A DNA stretch of 14,135 nt from an uncultured Prevotella sp. (GCA_900550035.1 URQS01000074.1:1-14135), one strand, 5' to 3'. Positions 7,283-13,937 are shown, counted from the stretch's first letter. Notes: generated by a model from the sequence alone, not told the origin. Numbers and translations: made by a program.

Positions 7283-7633
7283 TTACTTTTCCTGTTCCAA
7301 AATTGTCTTTAACTCCTTGAGAGCTTCCTTCGAAGCTTTTAACCTGAACCCTTGATTCATGCGATGATCCATGAGCTTCAAATCTTGGTTGGTAATGTTG
7401 ATGGCGTAAACATAATTTGTGTTTACAATCAGACTCTTGCCAACACGTGTAAAGAAATTCTGCTTCAGCTTGTTAAAGGCTTCCACAAAATAGTGCAACT
7501 GGAACGTCATCGTCACCGACTCTCCGTTGAAGAGATGCACGTCACAGTAGTTGCCAGAAGCTTCTATATAGGCAATGTCGTCCGTTGGCACCCTAAACAG
7601 TCCAACGGATGTGATAATTTTAAGTCTTTCCAT
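7283..7633 (-). CDS. LytTR DNA-binding transcriptional regulator
   Basis: A 116-residue protein that is essentially one LytTR DNA-binding domain. Typical features are IAYIEASGNYCDVHLFNGE (20-38), a central helix, and FTRVGKSLIVNTNYV (61-75), matching the family pattern F.RvHrSylVN..yI. There is no receiver domain, so it is a stand-alone regulator rather than a two-component response regulator. Its stop codon abuts the start of the membrane-anchored glycosidase-like gene, implying a linked regulator/membrane-protein unit; LytTR genes are often paired with membrane partners. Its own promoter is not obvious within 7634-7718, so it may be transcribed from the promoter at 7836-7867. Confidence 0.85.
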   Translation of the reverse strand: MERLKIITSVGLFRVPTDDIAYIEASGNYCDVHLFNGESVTMTFQLHYFVEAFNKLKQNFFTRVGKSLIVNTNYVYAINITNQDLKLMDHRMNQGFRLKASKEALKELKTILEQEK

Positions 7634-7718
7634 TTAATCCTTACAAATTGTACATAGTTATTACTTCAAAAGGTCATATAATATATACGCCAAAAAACGA
7701 ATAATATTATATTGTTTG

Positions 7719-7823
7719 TCAATAATTCCATGGGTTGCTTGTGCGAGAATACCACCATACGACACCAACTAAAATCATACCAGCCAAAACTAACACTCCA
7801 ATAACTATTAATACTTTCTTCAT
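7719..7823 (-). CDS. 34-residue single-pass membrane peptide
   Basis: A short frame encoding 34 residues: a start MKKVLIV, a hydrophobic stretch to about residue 24 (VLIVIGVLVLAGMILVGVVW), then a polar tail ending SNPWNY. The start lies 12 bases downstream of a well-formed minus-strand promoter. The LytTR gene starts 85 bases after its stop in the same direction, so it could be the first gene of that operon. I do not recognise it. Reality is supported by promoter placement and the coherent membrane-peptide composition, not by homology. Confidence 0.5.
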   Translation of the reverse strand: MKKVLIVIGVLVLAGMILVGVVWWYSRTSNPWNY

Positions 7824-7835
7824 TGCTTTTTTATA

Positions 7836-7867
7836 CAAAATTAGGCCATGTATATGCCATAAGCAAA
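7836..7867 (-). promoter_or_regulatory. Promoter of the small peptide / LytTR operon
   Basis: A complete Bacteroidota promoter on the minus strand: TTTG (7864-7867), 20-base spacer, TAATTTTG (7836-7843). Transcription should start near 7829, six bases before the ATG of the 34-codon frame. Confidence 0.7.
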
Positions 7868-7926
7868 TCGTTGCAGATGGATTGTATGAAATGATATAGA
7901 AAATGTATAAACTACACTATTGGTCG

Positions 7927-8012
7927 ATCGGCTCAAAAGCCCGTTAAATATACACAAAATCGGCTCAAACGAACCCGATTATTGACAAAAAATGAGTAAA
8001 TTTGAGCCGATT
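7927..8012. promoter_or_regulatory. Triple operator-like repeat over the fic promoter
   Basis: ATCGGCTCAAA occurs at 7927-7937 and 7959-7969 in direct orientation and at 8001-8011 inverted. The last two form the perfect 12-base inverted repeat AATCGGCTCAAA/TTTGAGCCGATT (7958-7969, 8001-8012). The inverted copy overlaps a -7 box TAAATTTG at 7997-8004. This suggests binding by a regulator, plausibly the winged-helix domain of the Fic protein itself. Confidence 0.6.
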
Positions 8013-8026
8013 AATAAATAAAGAAT

Positions 8027-9061
8027 ATGACAATAGATATAGAAATATTACAGTTTTTACATTATCATCCCTTGGCAAATAGGACAGAGATTATGGCGGG
8101 GCTTACGAAAGCTCCCAGTGATAGTACAATGAAAAGGTTACTTTCTGCCGCTGTTAAGGAGGGAAATATTGAGACGGCTGGACGTGGTCCTGCTACGAAG
8201 TACAAACTTACTCCACAGGCTCACGTAACAATGCCTTTGGATTTAGCAACTTATTTTGATAAAGATATTGATGAACGCGAAGTACAAGAATCTTTCAACT
8301 TTGATTTGATTCGTAATGTTCTGCCTAAGGTGGAGATTTTCACAAAAGAAGAACTTGAAGTGTTGAATGCAGCACAAATGGAGTTTAAAAAAAATACTGA
8401 AGGTATGACAGAATTGGAATATCGTAAGGAAATGGAACGTCTTGGAGTTGATTTGTCCTGGAAATCCTCACAAATAGAAGGCAATACCTATTCTCTTTTA
8501 GAAACTGAGCGATTGTTAAAAGATAAGCAGACGGCTTCCGGGAAGACAAAAGAAGAAGCTATCATGTTGCTTAACCATAAGGATGCACTTGATTTTGTGC
8601 TTGACATACCAGATTATTTGAAAGAACTATCCGTGCATCGAATAGAGGATATTCATTCTATCCTGACAAAGGAGTTGGAAGTTGATAGAAATATCCGTCA
8701 TCGTCGTGTTGGTATCACGGGAACCAATTATCGCCCTCTTGATAATGAATTCCAGATTCGTGAGGCTTTGGAAGATACTTGTACATTGGTGAATGGAAAA
8801 GATAATGTTTTTGAGAAAGCACTCTTGACATTAGTGCTATTATCGTATATTCAAGCCTTTGTGGATGGGAACAAGCGGACTGCAAGAATCACAAGCAATG
8901 CTATCTTAATAGCAAATGGCTATTGCCCGATTTCCTTCCGAACCGTTGACTCCATCGACTATAAGAAGGCTATGCTCATGTTCTATGAACAGAATAACAT
9001 CGCTGCTTTCAAGAAAATCTTTATCGAGCAGTTCTTGTTTGCTGTGAAGACGTATTTTTAG
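8027..9061 (+). CDS. Winged-helix Fic-domain protein with altered active-site motif
   Basis: A 344-residue Fic-family protein. Residues 1-65 look like a winged helix-turn-helix (DSTMKRLLSAAVKEGNI, then AGRGPATKYKL), and residues 130-344 carry the Fic fold. The inhibitory motif [S/T]xxxE[G/N] is present as SSQIEG (147-152), marking a class II Fic with an N-terminal inhibitory helix. The active-site loop is QAFVDGNKRTAR (276-287), whereas the family pattern is HxFx[D/E]GN[G/K]RxxR. The general-base His is Gln here. Most Fic proteins AMPylate target hydroxyls; without the His this one may be inactive or act differently. It is a single gene under an operator-rich promoter, suggesting autoregulation. 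It opens the AT-richer right half of the window. Confidence 0.85.
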   Translation: MTIDIEILQFLHYHPLANRTEIMAGLTKAPSDSTMKRLLSAAVKEGNIETAGRGPATKYKLTPQAHVTMPLDLATYFDKDIDEREVQESFNFDLIRNVLPKVEIFTKEELEVLNAAQMEFKKNTEGMTELEYRKEMERLGVDLSWKSSQIEGNTYSLLETERLLKDKQTASGKTKEEAIMLLNHKDALDFVLDIPDYLKELSVHRIEDIHSILTKELEVDRNIRHRRVGITGTNYRPLDNEFQIREALEDTCTLVNGKDNVFEKALLTLVLLSYIQAFVDGNKRTARITSNAILIANGYCPISFRTVDSIDYKKAMLMFYEQNNIAAFKKIFIEQFLFAVKTYF

Positions 9062-9360
9062 ACAAAAAATCGGCAAATTCTGCCTAACAGCTTAAAATGA
9101 GCGATTTACGAGTGTTCCACCTCTATACAGGTAATGATTTAGCAACGGTTCTAACTTCTGCATAATACATAAGTTTGCTTTGCTTGTCAAACAACTCTTT
9201 TCGAGGGCAAAGATACAAGTTTTATGTGGATAAACGGCAATCTCATTCATTTTTTAGATTTTATTTTCAGTTAGATGTTCTACGAGGTTTGCAAGTTTCT
9301 TATACGCAATTATCTATCGCCAAAATGTTAAAAAAGAGCTGTAGATTATATTTAAATGGT
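9062..9360. other. AT-rich intergenic region with a minus-strand promoter-like box
   Basis: I see no supported gene in about 300 bases. The minus strand carries TATCTTTG (9208-9215), a -7 consensus match pointing left. It is followed by a 15-codon frame (ATG at 9167-9169 on the minus strand, MYYAEVRTVAKSLPV) that stops at once. This could be the decayed start of a lost gene or chance. Confidence 0.3.
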
Positions 9361-9361
9361 C

Positions 9362-9398
9362 ATTGTTTCTTCTTTATGAAACAATATGCTTACCTTTG
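9362..9398 (+). promoter_or_regulatory. Promoter and operator of the toxin-antitoxin/restriction operon
   Basis: The -7 box TACCTTTG lies at 9391-9398, with a TTTC -33-like box at 9366-9369 (21-base spacer). A perfect 8-base inverted repeat, ATTGTTTC/GAAACAAT (9362-9369, 9378-9385), overlaps the -33 element and the spacer. That is where a HigA-type repressor would bind. The ATG of the toxin frame is at 9416. Confidence 0.65.
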
Positions 9399-9415
9399 TA
9401 CAAAAATGATAATGT

Positions 9416-9753
9416 ATGGCACAAAATATCTTCAAACTTGTCTTGACAGACGAGGCACAGAACTTTATTGAGAGTTTACCCGAAGCGGTATCTTACAAGA
9501 TTTACTACAACATCAAGCGTGTTGCAGGTGGAGAACGCAACAAAGAACTCTTCAAGAAGTTGGAAAACTCGGAGATATGGGAATTTCGTACATTGTATAA
9601 CAAAACTGCTTATCGCTTGTTTGCTTTTGGGACAAGGATAAAGAAACATTGGTAATTGCCACCCACGGCATTATCAAGAAAACTCAGAAGACACCAAGCA
9701 AGGAGATAGCAAAAGCAGAAGCAATAAGAAGAGAATATTTCAAAAACAAGTGA
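9416..9753 (+). pseudogene. higB: HigB/Gp49-like (RelE superfamily) toxin, frameshifted
   Basis: As read, the frame stops after 79 residues, ending in an unrelated tail. Restoring one T in the TTTT run at 9626-9629 turns FGTR... into FWDKDKETLVIATHGIIKK and extends the frame to TGA 9751-9753, giving 112 residues, the usual length of Gp49-like HigB toxins. The restored C-terminus has the family hallmark HGIIKKTQKTP. These toxins are ribosome-dependent mRNA interferases. The loss removes the C-terminal third, so the present toxin is probably dead, unless the missing T is a sequencing error or slippage restores it. The antitoxin begins two bases after the restored stop. Confidence 0.8.
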
Positions 9754-9755
9754 TT

Positions 9756-10085
9756 ATGGCACAGATGAATCTTACCCCATTGGACGATGTGCTTGACAAG
9801 CATTTCGGTAAAGTAGGCACACCAAAACGTGATGCTTTTGAGAGTGATGTGGATGGAGCTTTACATGCCTATAGATTAGGCGAAGCCATCAAGAAAGCTC
9901 GTATAGAACAGAACTTGACACAAGAACAACTTGGTGAGCGTATTGGCGTGAAAAGAGCACAGATTTCTCGATTGGAAAGAGGTTATAGTATCACTATTCC
10001 AACCATGAGGAGAGTGTTCAAAGCACTGGGTGTAGTTACTGCAACGATTGACTTAGGTATAGCAGGTAAAGTTGCATTGTGGTAA
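9756..10085 (+). CDS. higA: HigA-like XRE antitoxin / regulator
   Basis: A 109-residue protein from the ATG at 9756; a GTG two codons earlier (9750) is a less likely start. Residues 40-95 form an XRE-type helix-turn-helix (LGEAIKKARIEQNLTQEQLG, then VKRAQISRLERG). The N-terminal part, LTPLDDVLDKHFG, is typical of HigA partners of Gp49-like toxins. It would bind the toxin and repress the promoter at 9362-9398. The gene is intact while its toxin is frameshifted, and only 24 bases separate it from the restriction-methylation gene with no terminator between. It may therefore control the restriction genes, as C proteins do in other systems. That role is an inference. Confidence 0.85.
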   Translation: MAQMNLTPLDDVLDKHFGKVGTPKRDAFESDVDGALHAYRLGEAIKKARIEQNLTQEQLGERIGVKRAQISRLERGYSITIPTMRRVFKALGVVTATIDLGIAGKVALW

Positions 10086-10109
10086 AATCCAATTATCTAT
10101 GGTATAAAA

Positions 10110-12005
10110 ATGACAGAAAAGACAACAGACCTCATTATATCAAAGCTGCTCGATGCTTCAAGTATAGAGCACTACGCAGAGTCATGCCCTATTGAGGAAA
10201 TCAACAAGGCTATGGTCTCTAAACGTGGTACAGGAAAGAAAGGCTTTCCTGAATACTTGGCAATATCGGGTGACTTTGTTATCGTAATAGAAGATAAGGC
10301 AAAGGTTGAGGACCAGGCAAAGTACTTGAAAGATAATGAAACTTTACTGATGGATACTTCAAGCGTAACCAAGTATGCGGAGAATGGTGCGCTGCATTAT
10401 GCGCTCAGTATCATTCAAAACACAAACTTCAAGAAAGTCATTGCCTTTGGTTGTTCGGGAACAGACGAGAAGCGCATTGTTATTCGTCCTATTTACGTTA
10501 GTCCTACAGGTTACAAAATTCTTCCAAAGGTCAAGGACTTCAGTCAATTCTCGACCGAAAATATAGAGCGTTACTACAATGAGATTATTTGCGGTAACGA
10601 AAGTATTGAACGTGTTGAACTGAAAACCATTCTTAGCCGTGCAAAGACTTTGCATGAGGATTTGCGCAACTATGGACAACTCGGAGATAGCGAGAAACCT
10701 TTGGTCGTATCTGCTATTCTTTTGGCATTAGAAGAAAAGGATTTCTCAACAGAGAATCTGACAGGGGATACTATCAAAACTGATGGTCAAAAGATATTTG
10801 ATGCCATGTCCGCACACATGGAAAGAGTAAAGGTTGAGCCACAGGTGAAAAAGAAAAGGGTTATAGACCAATTTAACCTCATCATCAATAGACCTGTGTT
10901 GTCTGAAAAGGATGAGCGATTGGGCAAATCCCCTTTGCGCTACTTTGCGGAATACTTGCACTCAAATATTCTAACTGCCATTTGCAACAACTCACCAGAA
11001 GACGTACTTGGTCGTTTCTATGGAGAGTTCATCAGTTATAGTGGTGGCGATGGGCAAACACTTGGCGTAGTTCTTACTCCAAAGCACATAACCGAATTGT
11101 TTACAGAATTGGCTGAAATCAAGCCTACCGACAAGGTGCTTGACCCTTGCTGCGGAACAGGTGGCTTCTTGATAGCTGCCATGCACAGAATGCTGACACA
11201 GGCAAAAGAGGAAGACAAGGAAAACATCAGAAGAAACAATCTTCACGGTATAGAGTTGCGTGACGATATGTTTTCCATTGCCACAACCAACATGATTCTG
11301 CGTGGTGACGGAAAGAGCAATCTCATCTGTGCAGACTTCTTGAAGCAAAAATCAGAAGACATGTACAAGAAAGGCTTTACCGTTGGTTTGATGAACCCAC
11401 CGTATTCACAAGGAAAGACAAAAAGCACGGCACACTTGACGGAGTTGAAATTCATCTGTCACTTGTTGGATTGCGTAGGTGATGGTGCTCGTTGTGTTGT
11501 CATAGTTCCACAAAGCACAATGGTCGGCAAAACGAAAGAAGACAAAATCGACAAACAGTATATTCTCGATAACCATACGCTTGAGGGTGTTATAACGCTT
11601 AATACAGATACGTTCTATGGCGTAGGAACAAATCCTGTGATAGCCGTATTTACAGCGCATCAACCACACCCAAAGGATAAGTTAGTGAAGTTTGTCGATT
11701 TCAAAGATGATGGTTATGAAGTCTTTGCCCATGTTGGATTGATGCCAACAGATAAAGCTGCCGAGAGAAAGAAATACCTGCTTGATTGTTGGTTTCAAGG
11801 CAAGACTGCACCAAACTCTTTTATTGTGCGTAGCACCATTGAAGCAGATGACGAATGGCTGCACTCGTTTTACTATTTCAACGAAGAGATACCATCAGAG
11901 GAAGACTTTGAAAAGACAATGGCTGACTATCTGACATTTGAGTTTAACATGATTACTCATGGACGAGGTTACTTGTTTGAAGAAAAGGAGGTGGCGAATG
12001 GATAA
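10110..12005 (+). CDS. Type IIB-like restriction-methylation fusion subunit (BcgI A type)
   Basis: A 631-residue protein joining a nuclease domain to an N6-adenine DNA methyltransferase. The nuclease part (about 20-170) shows P47-E48, twelve residues, then E61-D-K63, i.e. PE-x12-ExK. From memory this motif and spacing match BcgI, a type IIB enzyme that cuts on both sides of its bipartite site and whose A subunit is about 637 residues. A helical linker (170-270) leads to the gamma-class HsdM-like methylase: LGVVLTPKHI (318-327), SAM-binding DPCCGTGGF (345-353) and catalytic NPPY (429-432). No separate hsdR is present, which fits a fused nuclease. Its last eight bases overlap the specificity gene (ATGGATAA), so the two are translationally coupled. 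All key residues appear intact. Confidence 0.85.
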   Translation: MTEKTTDLIISKLLDASSIEHYAESCPIEEINKAMVSKRGTGKKGFPEYLAISGDFVIVIEDKAKVEDQAKYLKDNETLLMDTSSVTKYAENGALHYALSIIQNTNFKKVIAFGCSGTDEKRIVIRPIYVSPTGYKILPKVKDFSQFSTENIERYYNEIICGNESIERVELKTILSRAKTLHEDLRNYGQLGDSEKPLVVSAILLALEEKDFSTENLTGDTIKTDGQKIFDAMSAHMERVKVEPQVKKKRVIDQFNLIINRPVLSEKDERLGKSPLRYFAEYLHSNILTAICNNSPEDVLGRFYGEFISYSGGDGQTLGVVLTPKHITELFTELAEIKPTDKVLDPCCGTGGFLIAAMHRMLTQAKEEDKENIRRNNLHGIELRDDMFSIATTNMILRGDGKSNLICADFLKQKSEDMYKKGFTVGLMNPPYSQGKTKSTAHLTELKFICHLLDCVGDGARCVVIVPQSTMVGKTKEDKIDKQYILDNHTLEGVITLNTDTFYGVGTNPVIAVFTAHQPHPKDKLVKFVDFKDDGYEVFAHVGLMPTDKAAERKKYLLDCWFQGKTAPNSFIVRSTIEADDEWLHSFYYFNEEIPSEEDFEKTMADYLTFEFNMITHGRGYLFEEKEVANG

Positions 12006-12723
12006 GCTATCACTCAAAAATAAAGATTGGAAAGATTTCTATCTTTCAGATTTCTTTGACTTTGAAAAGGGAAACCAAAATAATATGGCATCTTTGACGA
12101 CAGGAACTTTACCTTTGGTCTCTGCCAAAAAGACAGACAATGGTTATAAAGGCTTCGTATCAAAGGAACAAAAGAAAATCTTTCGAGGTGATATTCTGAC
12201 ATTGAATAACGATGGAGATGGTGGTGCAGGAATAGCTTACTACCAACCTACCTCTATGGCTTTGGATAGTCATGTTTCCGCATTGATACCCAAGAGTGAT
12301 TTGAATAAATACCATTTGCTGTTTGTCTCAATGTGTATAACAAAGCAAAGGGAACGCTTTGGACATGGGTATTCAATAAACGGTAACAGATTAAGAGCCT
12401 TTAAAATTATGCTTCCTCTTGCTGCTGATTGCACAAATCCTGATTGGCAGTTCATGGAGGAATACATGCGTCGAAAAGAAACATTATTATTGAAACCAGC
12501 AGTAGAGAAATTATGCAAGCGACTGATACACAAAGAAATTTTAGGGGGGGTAAACTGCTCCGCTCTCAATGGAAACCTTTTAGTTTTACAGAAGTATTCA
12601 CAGAAATACAGCGTGGCAAACGTCTCAAAAAGGCAGACCACACAGAAGGTACAGTTCCATACGTATCATCCACGGCACTCAACAATGGCGTGGATGGATT
12701 TGTCGGCAACGAGGGCAGCGTAA
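11998..12723 (+). CDS. Specificity subunit, module 1 (present truncated frame)
   Basis: Translation from ATG 11998 gives 241 residues. Residues 1-184 form one target-recognition module of the type I/IIB S-subunit kind: WKDFYLSDFFDFEKGN near the start, a variable core, then LLFVSMCITKQRERFGHGY and RLRAFKIMLPL, ending with FMEEYM and a helical linker. After the G tract (codons 183-184), the remaining 57 residues are missense and end at TAA 12721-12723. Module 1 resembles module 3 most closely (LFISMCITNQRAKYGYGY there). In related enzymes the S subunit contacts DNA and one module reads a half-site. A one-module protein might dimerise to read a palindromic site, as reported for the truncated NgoAV HsdS. 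Confidence 0.8.
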   Translation: MDKLSLKNKDWKDFYLSDFFDFEKGNQNNMASLTTGTLPLVSAKKTDNGYKGFVSKEQKKIFRGDILTLNNDGDGGAGIAYYQPTSMALDSHVSALIPKSDLNKYHLLFVSMCITKQRERFGHGYSINGNRLRAFKIMLPLAADCTNPDWQFMEEYMRRKETLLLKPAVEKLCKRLIHKEILGGVNCSALNGNLLVLQKYSQKYSVANVSKRQTTQKVQFHTYHPRHSTMAWMDLSATRAA

Positions 12724-13571
12724 GAAAGTTCGAGGATTGCATAACCATTGCCAATAGTGGTAGTGTTGGTAGTGCATTCTTCCATCAATACGAGTTTGTG
12801 GCAAGTGACCATGTTACTCAGCTTAAACGTAAGGGATTGGATAAATATGCCTACCTCTTCATGGTGCCAATAATCAACCGTTTGTCGGAGAAGTACAGTT
12901 TCAACAGAGAAATAAATGACGAGCGTATAAAGCGAGAAAAGATATTACTCCCCATTAATGATAAGGGTGAAATAGATTTCGATTTCATGTCCTCGTTCAT
13001 GCAAGAGGTAGAAGCTGATATACTCAAAACAACTCTAAAGGTTTTCAAGAAGCGCTTGAACGCCAATGAGAACAAAATGGGGGGGGTAAAATGGAAAGCG
13101 TTCTTCCTTGAAGAAATTGCACAAATATCTTCGGGAAAAGACATCTACGAAAGAGAGCGTACAAGTGGGCAAACCCCTTATGTTACGGCGACAGCCAATA
13201 ATAATGGCATCGGTTATTTCGTTGGCAATCAAAACGAAACATTGGAAAAGGGAAGCCTGTCTGTAAATCGAAACGGCTCTGTTGGGTATTGCTTTTATCA
13301 TCCATACGATGCACTATATGGAAACGACACTCGCAAGCTGAAACCTATAAGAAACAACAAGTATGTTTCTCTTTTCATATCCATGTGCATAACAAATCAA
13401 CGTGCCAAATATGGATATGGCTATAAAATGGGAACAGGACGTTTGAAACGCCAAAAGATTCTCTTACCTATAGATGGCAATAGCCAACCAAATTGGGACT
13501 ATATGGAGGCATATATGCAGAATTTGGAGCAACAGCAAATATTAGAATATCTTAGGCACATTGAAAGATAA
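12444..13571 (+). CDS. Specificity subunit, modules 2 and 3 (out of frame with module 1)
   Basis: This frame is open from ATG 12444, but its first 36 or so codons are antiphase to module 1. Real S-like sequence begins after the G tract, at about 12551. Module 2 runs from WKPFSFTEVFTEIQRGKRL through ERIKREKILLPI to FDFMSSFM and a linker ending NENKMGG. Module 3 runs from WKAFFLEEIAQISSGKDI through RLKRQKILLPI to NWDYMEAYM. No good internal start lies near the head of module 2, so in the present phase these modules are probably silent unless tract slippage or ribosomal frameshifting joins them to module 1. With one extra G the whole locus (11998-13571) would encode 524 residues. BcgI B has two modules in about 341. 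Confidence 0.8.
   Translation: MAVHGGIHASKRNIIIETSSREIMQATDTQRNFRGGKLLRSQWKPFSFTEVFTEIQRGKRLKKADHTEGTVPYVSSTALNNGVDGFVGNEGSVRKFEDCITIANSGSVGSAFFHQYEFVASDHVTQLKRKGLDKYAYLFMVPIINRLSEKYSFNREINDERIKREKILLPINDKGEIDFDFMSSFMQEVEADILKTTLKVFKKRLNANENKMGGVKWKAFFLEEIAQISSGKDIYERERTSGQTPYVTATANNNGIGYFVGNQNETLEKGSLSVNRNGSVGYCFYHPYDALYGNDTRKLKPIRNNKYVSLFISMCITNQRAKYGYGYKMGTGRLKRQKILLPIDGNSQPNWDYMEAYMQNLEQQQILEYLRHIER
12544..12550 (+). repeat. Poly-G tract 1 (7 G), frame switch between modules 1 and 2
   Basis: Seven consecutive G followed directly by TAAAC. In the module 1 frame, 6 G reads GGG GGG TAA, a clean stop giving 184 residues. Seven G (present) gives a missense tail. Eight or five G joins module 1 to module 2. 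The tract sits exactly in the linker between modules. Confidence 0.8.
13079..13086 (+). repeat. Poly-G tract 2 (8 G), frame switch between modules 2 and 3
   Basis: Eight consecutive G (the first belongs to an ATG codon) followed directly by TAAAATGG. Eight G reads through into module 3 (present). Seven G gives ATG GGG GGG TAA, a clean stop after module 2. Nine G gives a tail of a few codons, then TGA. The position relative to the module border is the same as in tract 1. Confidence 0.8.
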
Positions 13572-13586
13572 AACCGTAAGTACAAG

Positions 13587-13937
13587 ATGAACATTGAAGA
13601 AGTTAGAAAGTATTGCTTATCATTGCCAGATACAGAAGAAGCTATGCCTTATGGTGAAGATTGGGTGGTATTCCGTGTAGGAGGAAAGATATTTCTGCAT
13701 ATTTGGTTGGAAGCACCGATACCAACTATTGCAGTAAAGCTGCTACCCGAACGTGGAGAGGAATTGAGGGAAGAGTACAATGCCTTTTCTCCTGCGTACC
13801 ATTTGAATAAGAAACATTGGAACGACATTTTTATTGAGGGGTCTTTTCCTAATAGAATGATAGAGGATTGGATAAAAGAATCATATGAGTTAGTGAAAAG
13901 TAAATTGCCAAAATCAACAGAAATGGTTGCTCAATAA
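13587..13937 (+). CDS. MmcQ/YjbR-family protein (second copy)
   Basis: A 116-residue YjbR-like protein, paralogous to the product of 1874-2242. Shared features include MNIEEVRKYCLSLP at the start, FRVGGKIFLHIW (29-40), PERGEELREEYNAFSPAYH (54-72), NKKHWND (74-80) and ESY-L-KSKLPK near the end. It lacks the CxxC insert of the first copy. It begins 15 bases after the specificity-locus stop on the same strand, so it is likely the last gene of the restriction operon, and it shares that region's AT-rich composition. Function unknown; a role in the restriction system is not established. Confidence 0.85.
   Translation: MNIEEVRKYCLSLPDTEEAMPYGEDWVVFRVGGKIFLHIWLEAPIPTIAVKLLPERGEELREEYNAFSPAYHLNKKHWNDIFIEGSFPNRMIEDWIKESYELVKSKLPKSTEMVAQ

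Noticed and set aside
9750..9755. GTG start for the XRE antitoxin
   Set aside because: The ATG two codons downstream gives MAQMNLTPLDDV, a normal HigA start, and ATG is favoured in this genome.
13091..13111. ATG just after G tract 2 as an independent start for module 3
   Set aside because: It is out of frame with module 3 and reaches TGA after six codons.
10110..13571. Classical three-gene type I restriction system
   Set aside because: No helicase-type HsdR gene lies in the window, and the methylase subunit carries its own PE-x12-ExK nuclease domain, which fits a type IIB-like fusion better. An hsdR elsewhere cannot be excluded.
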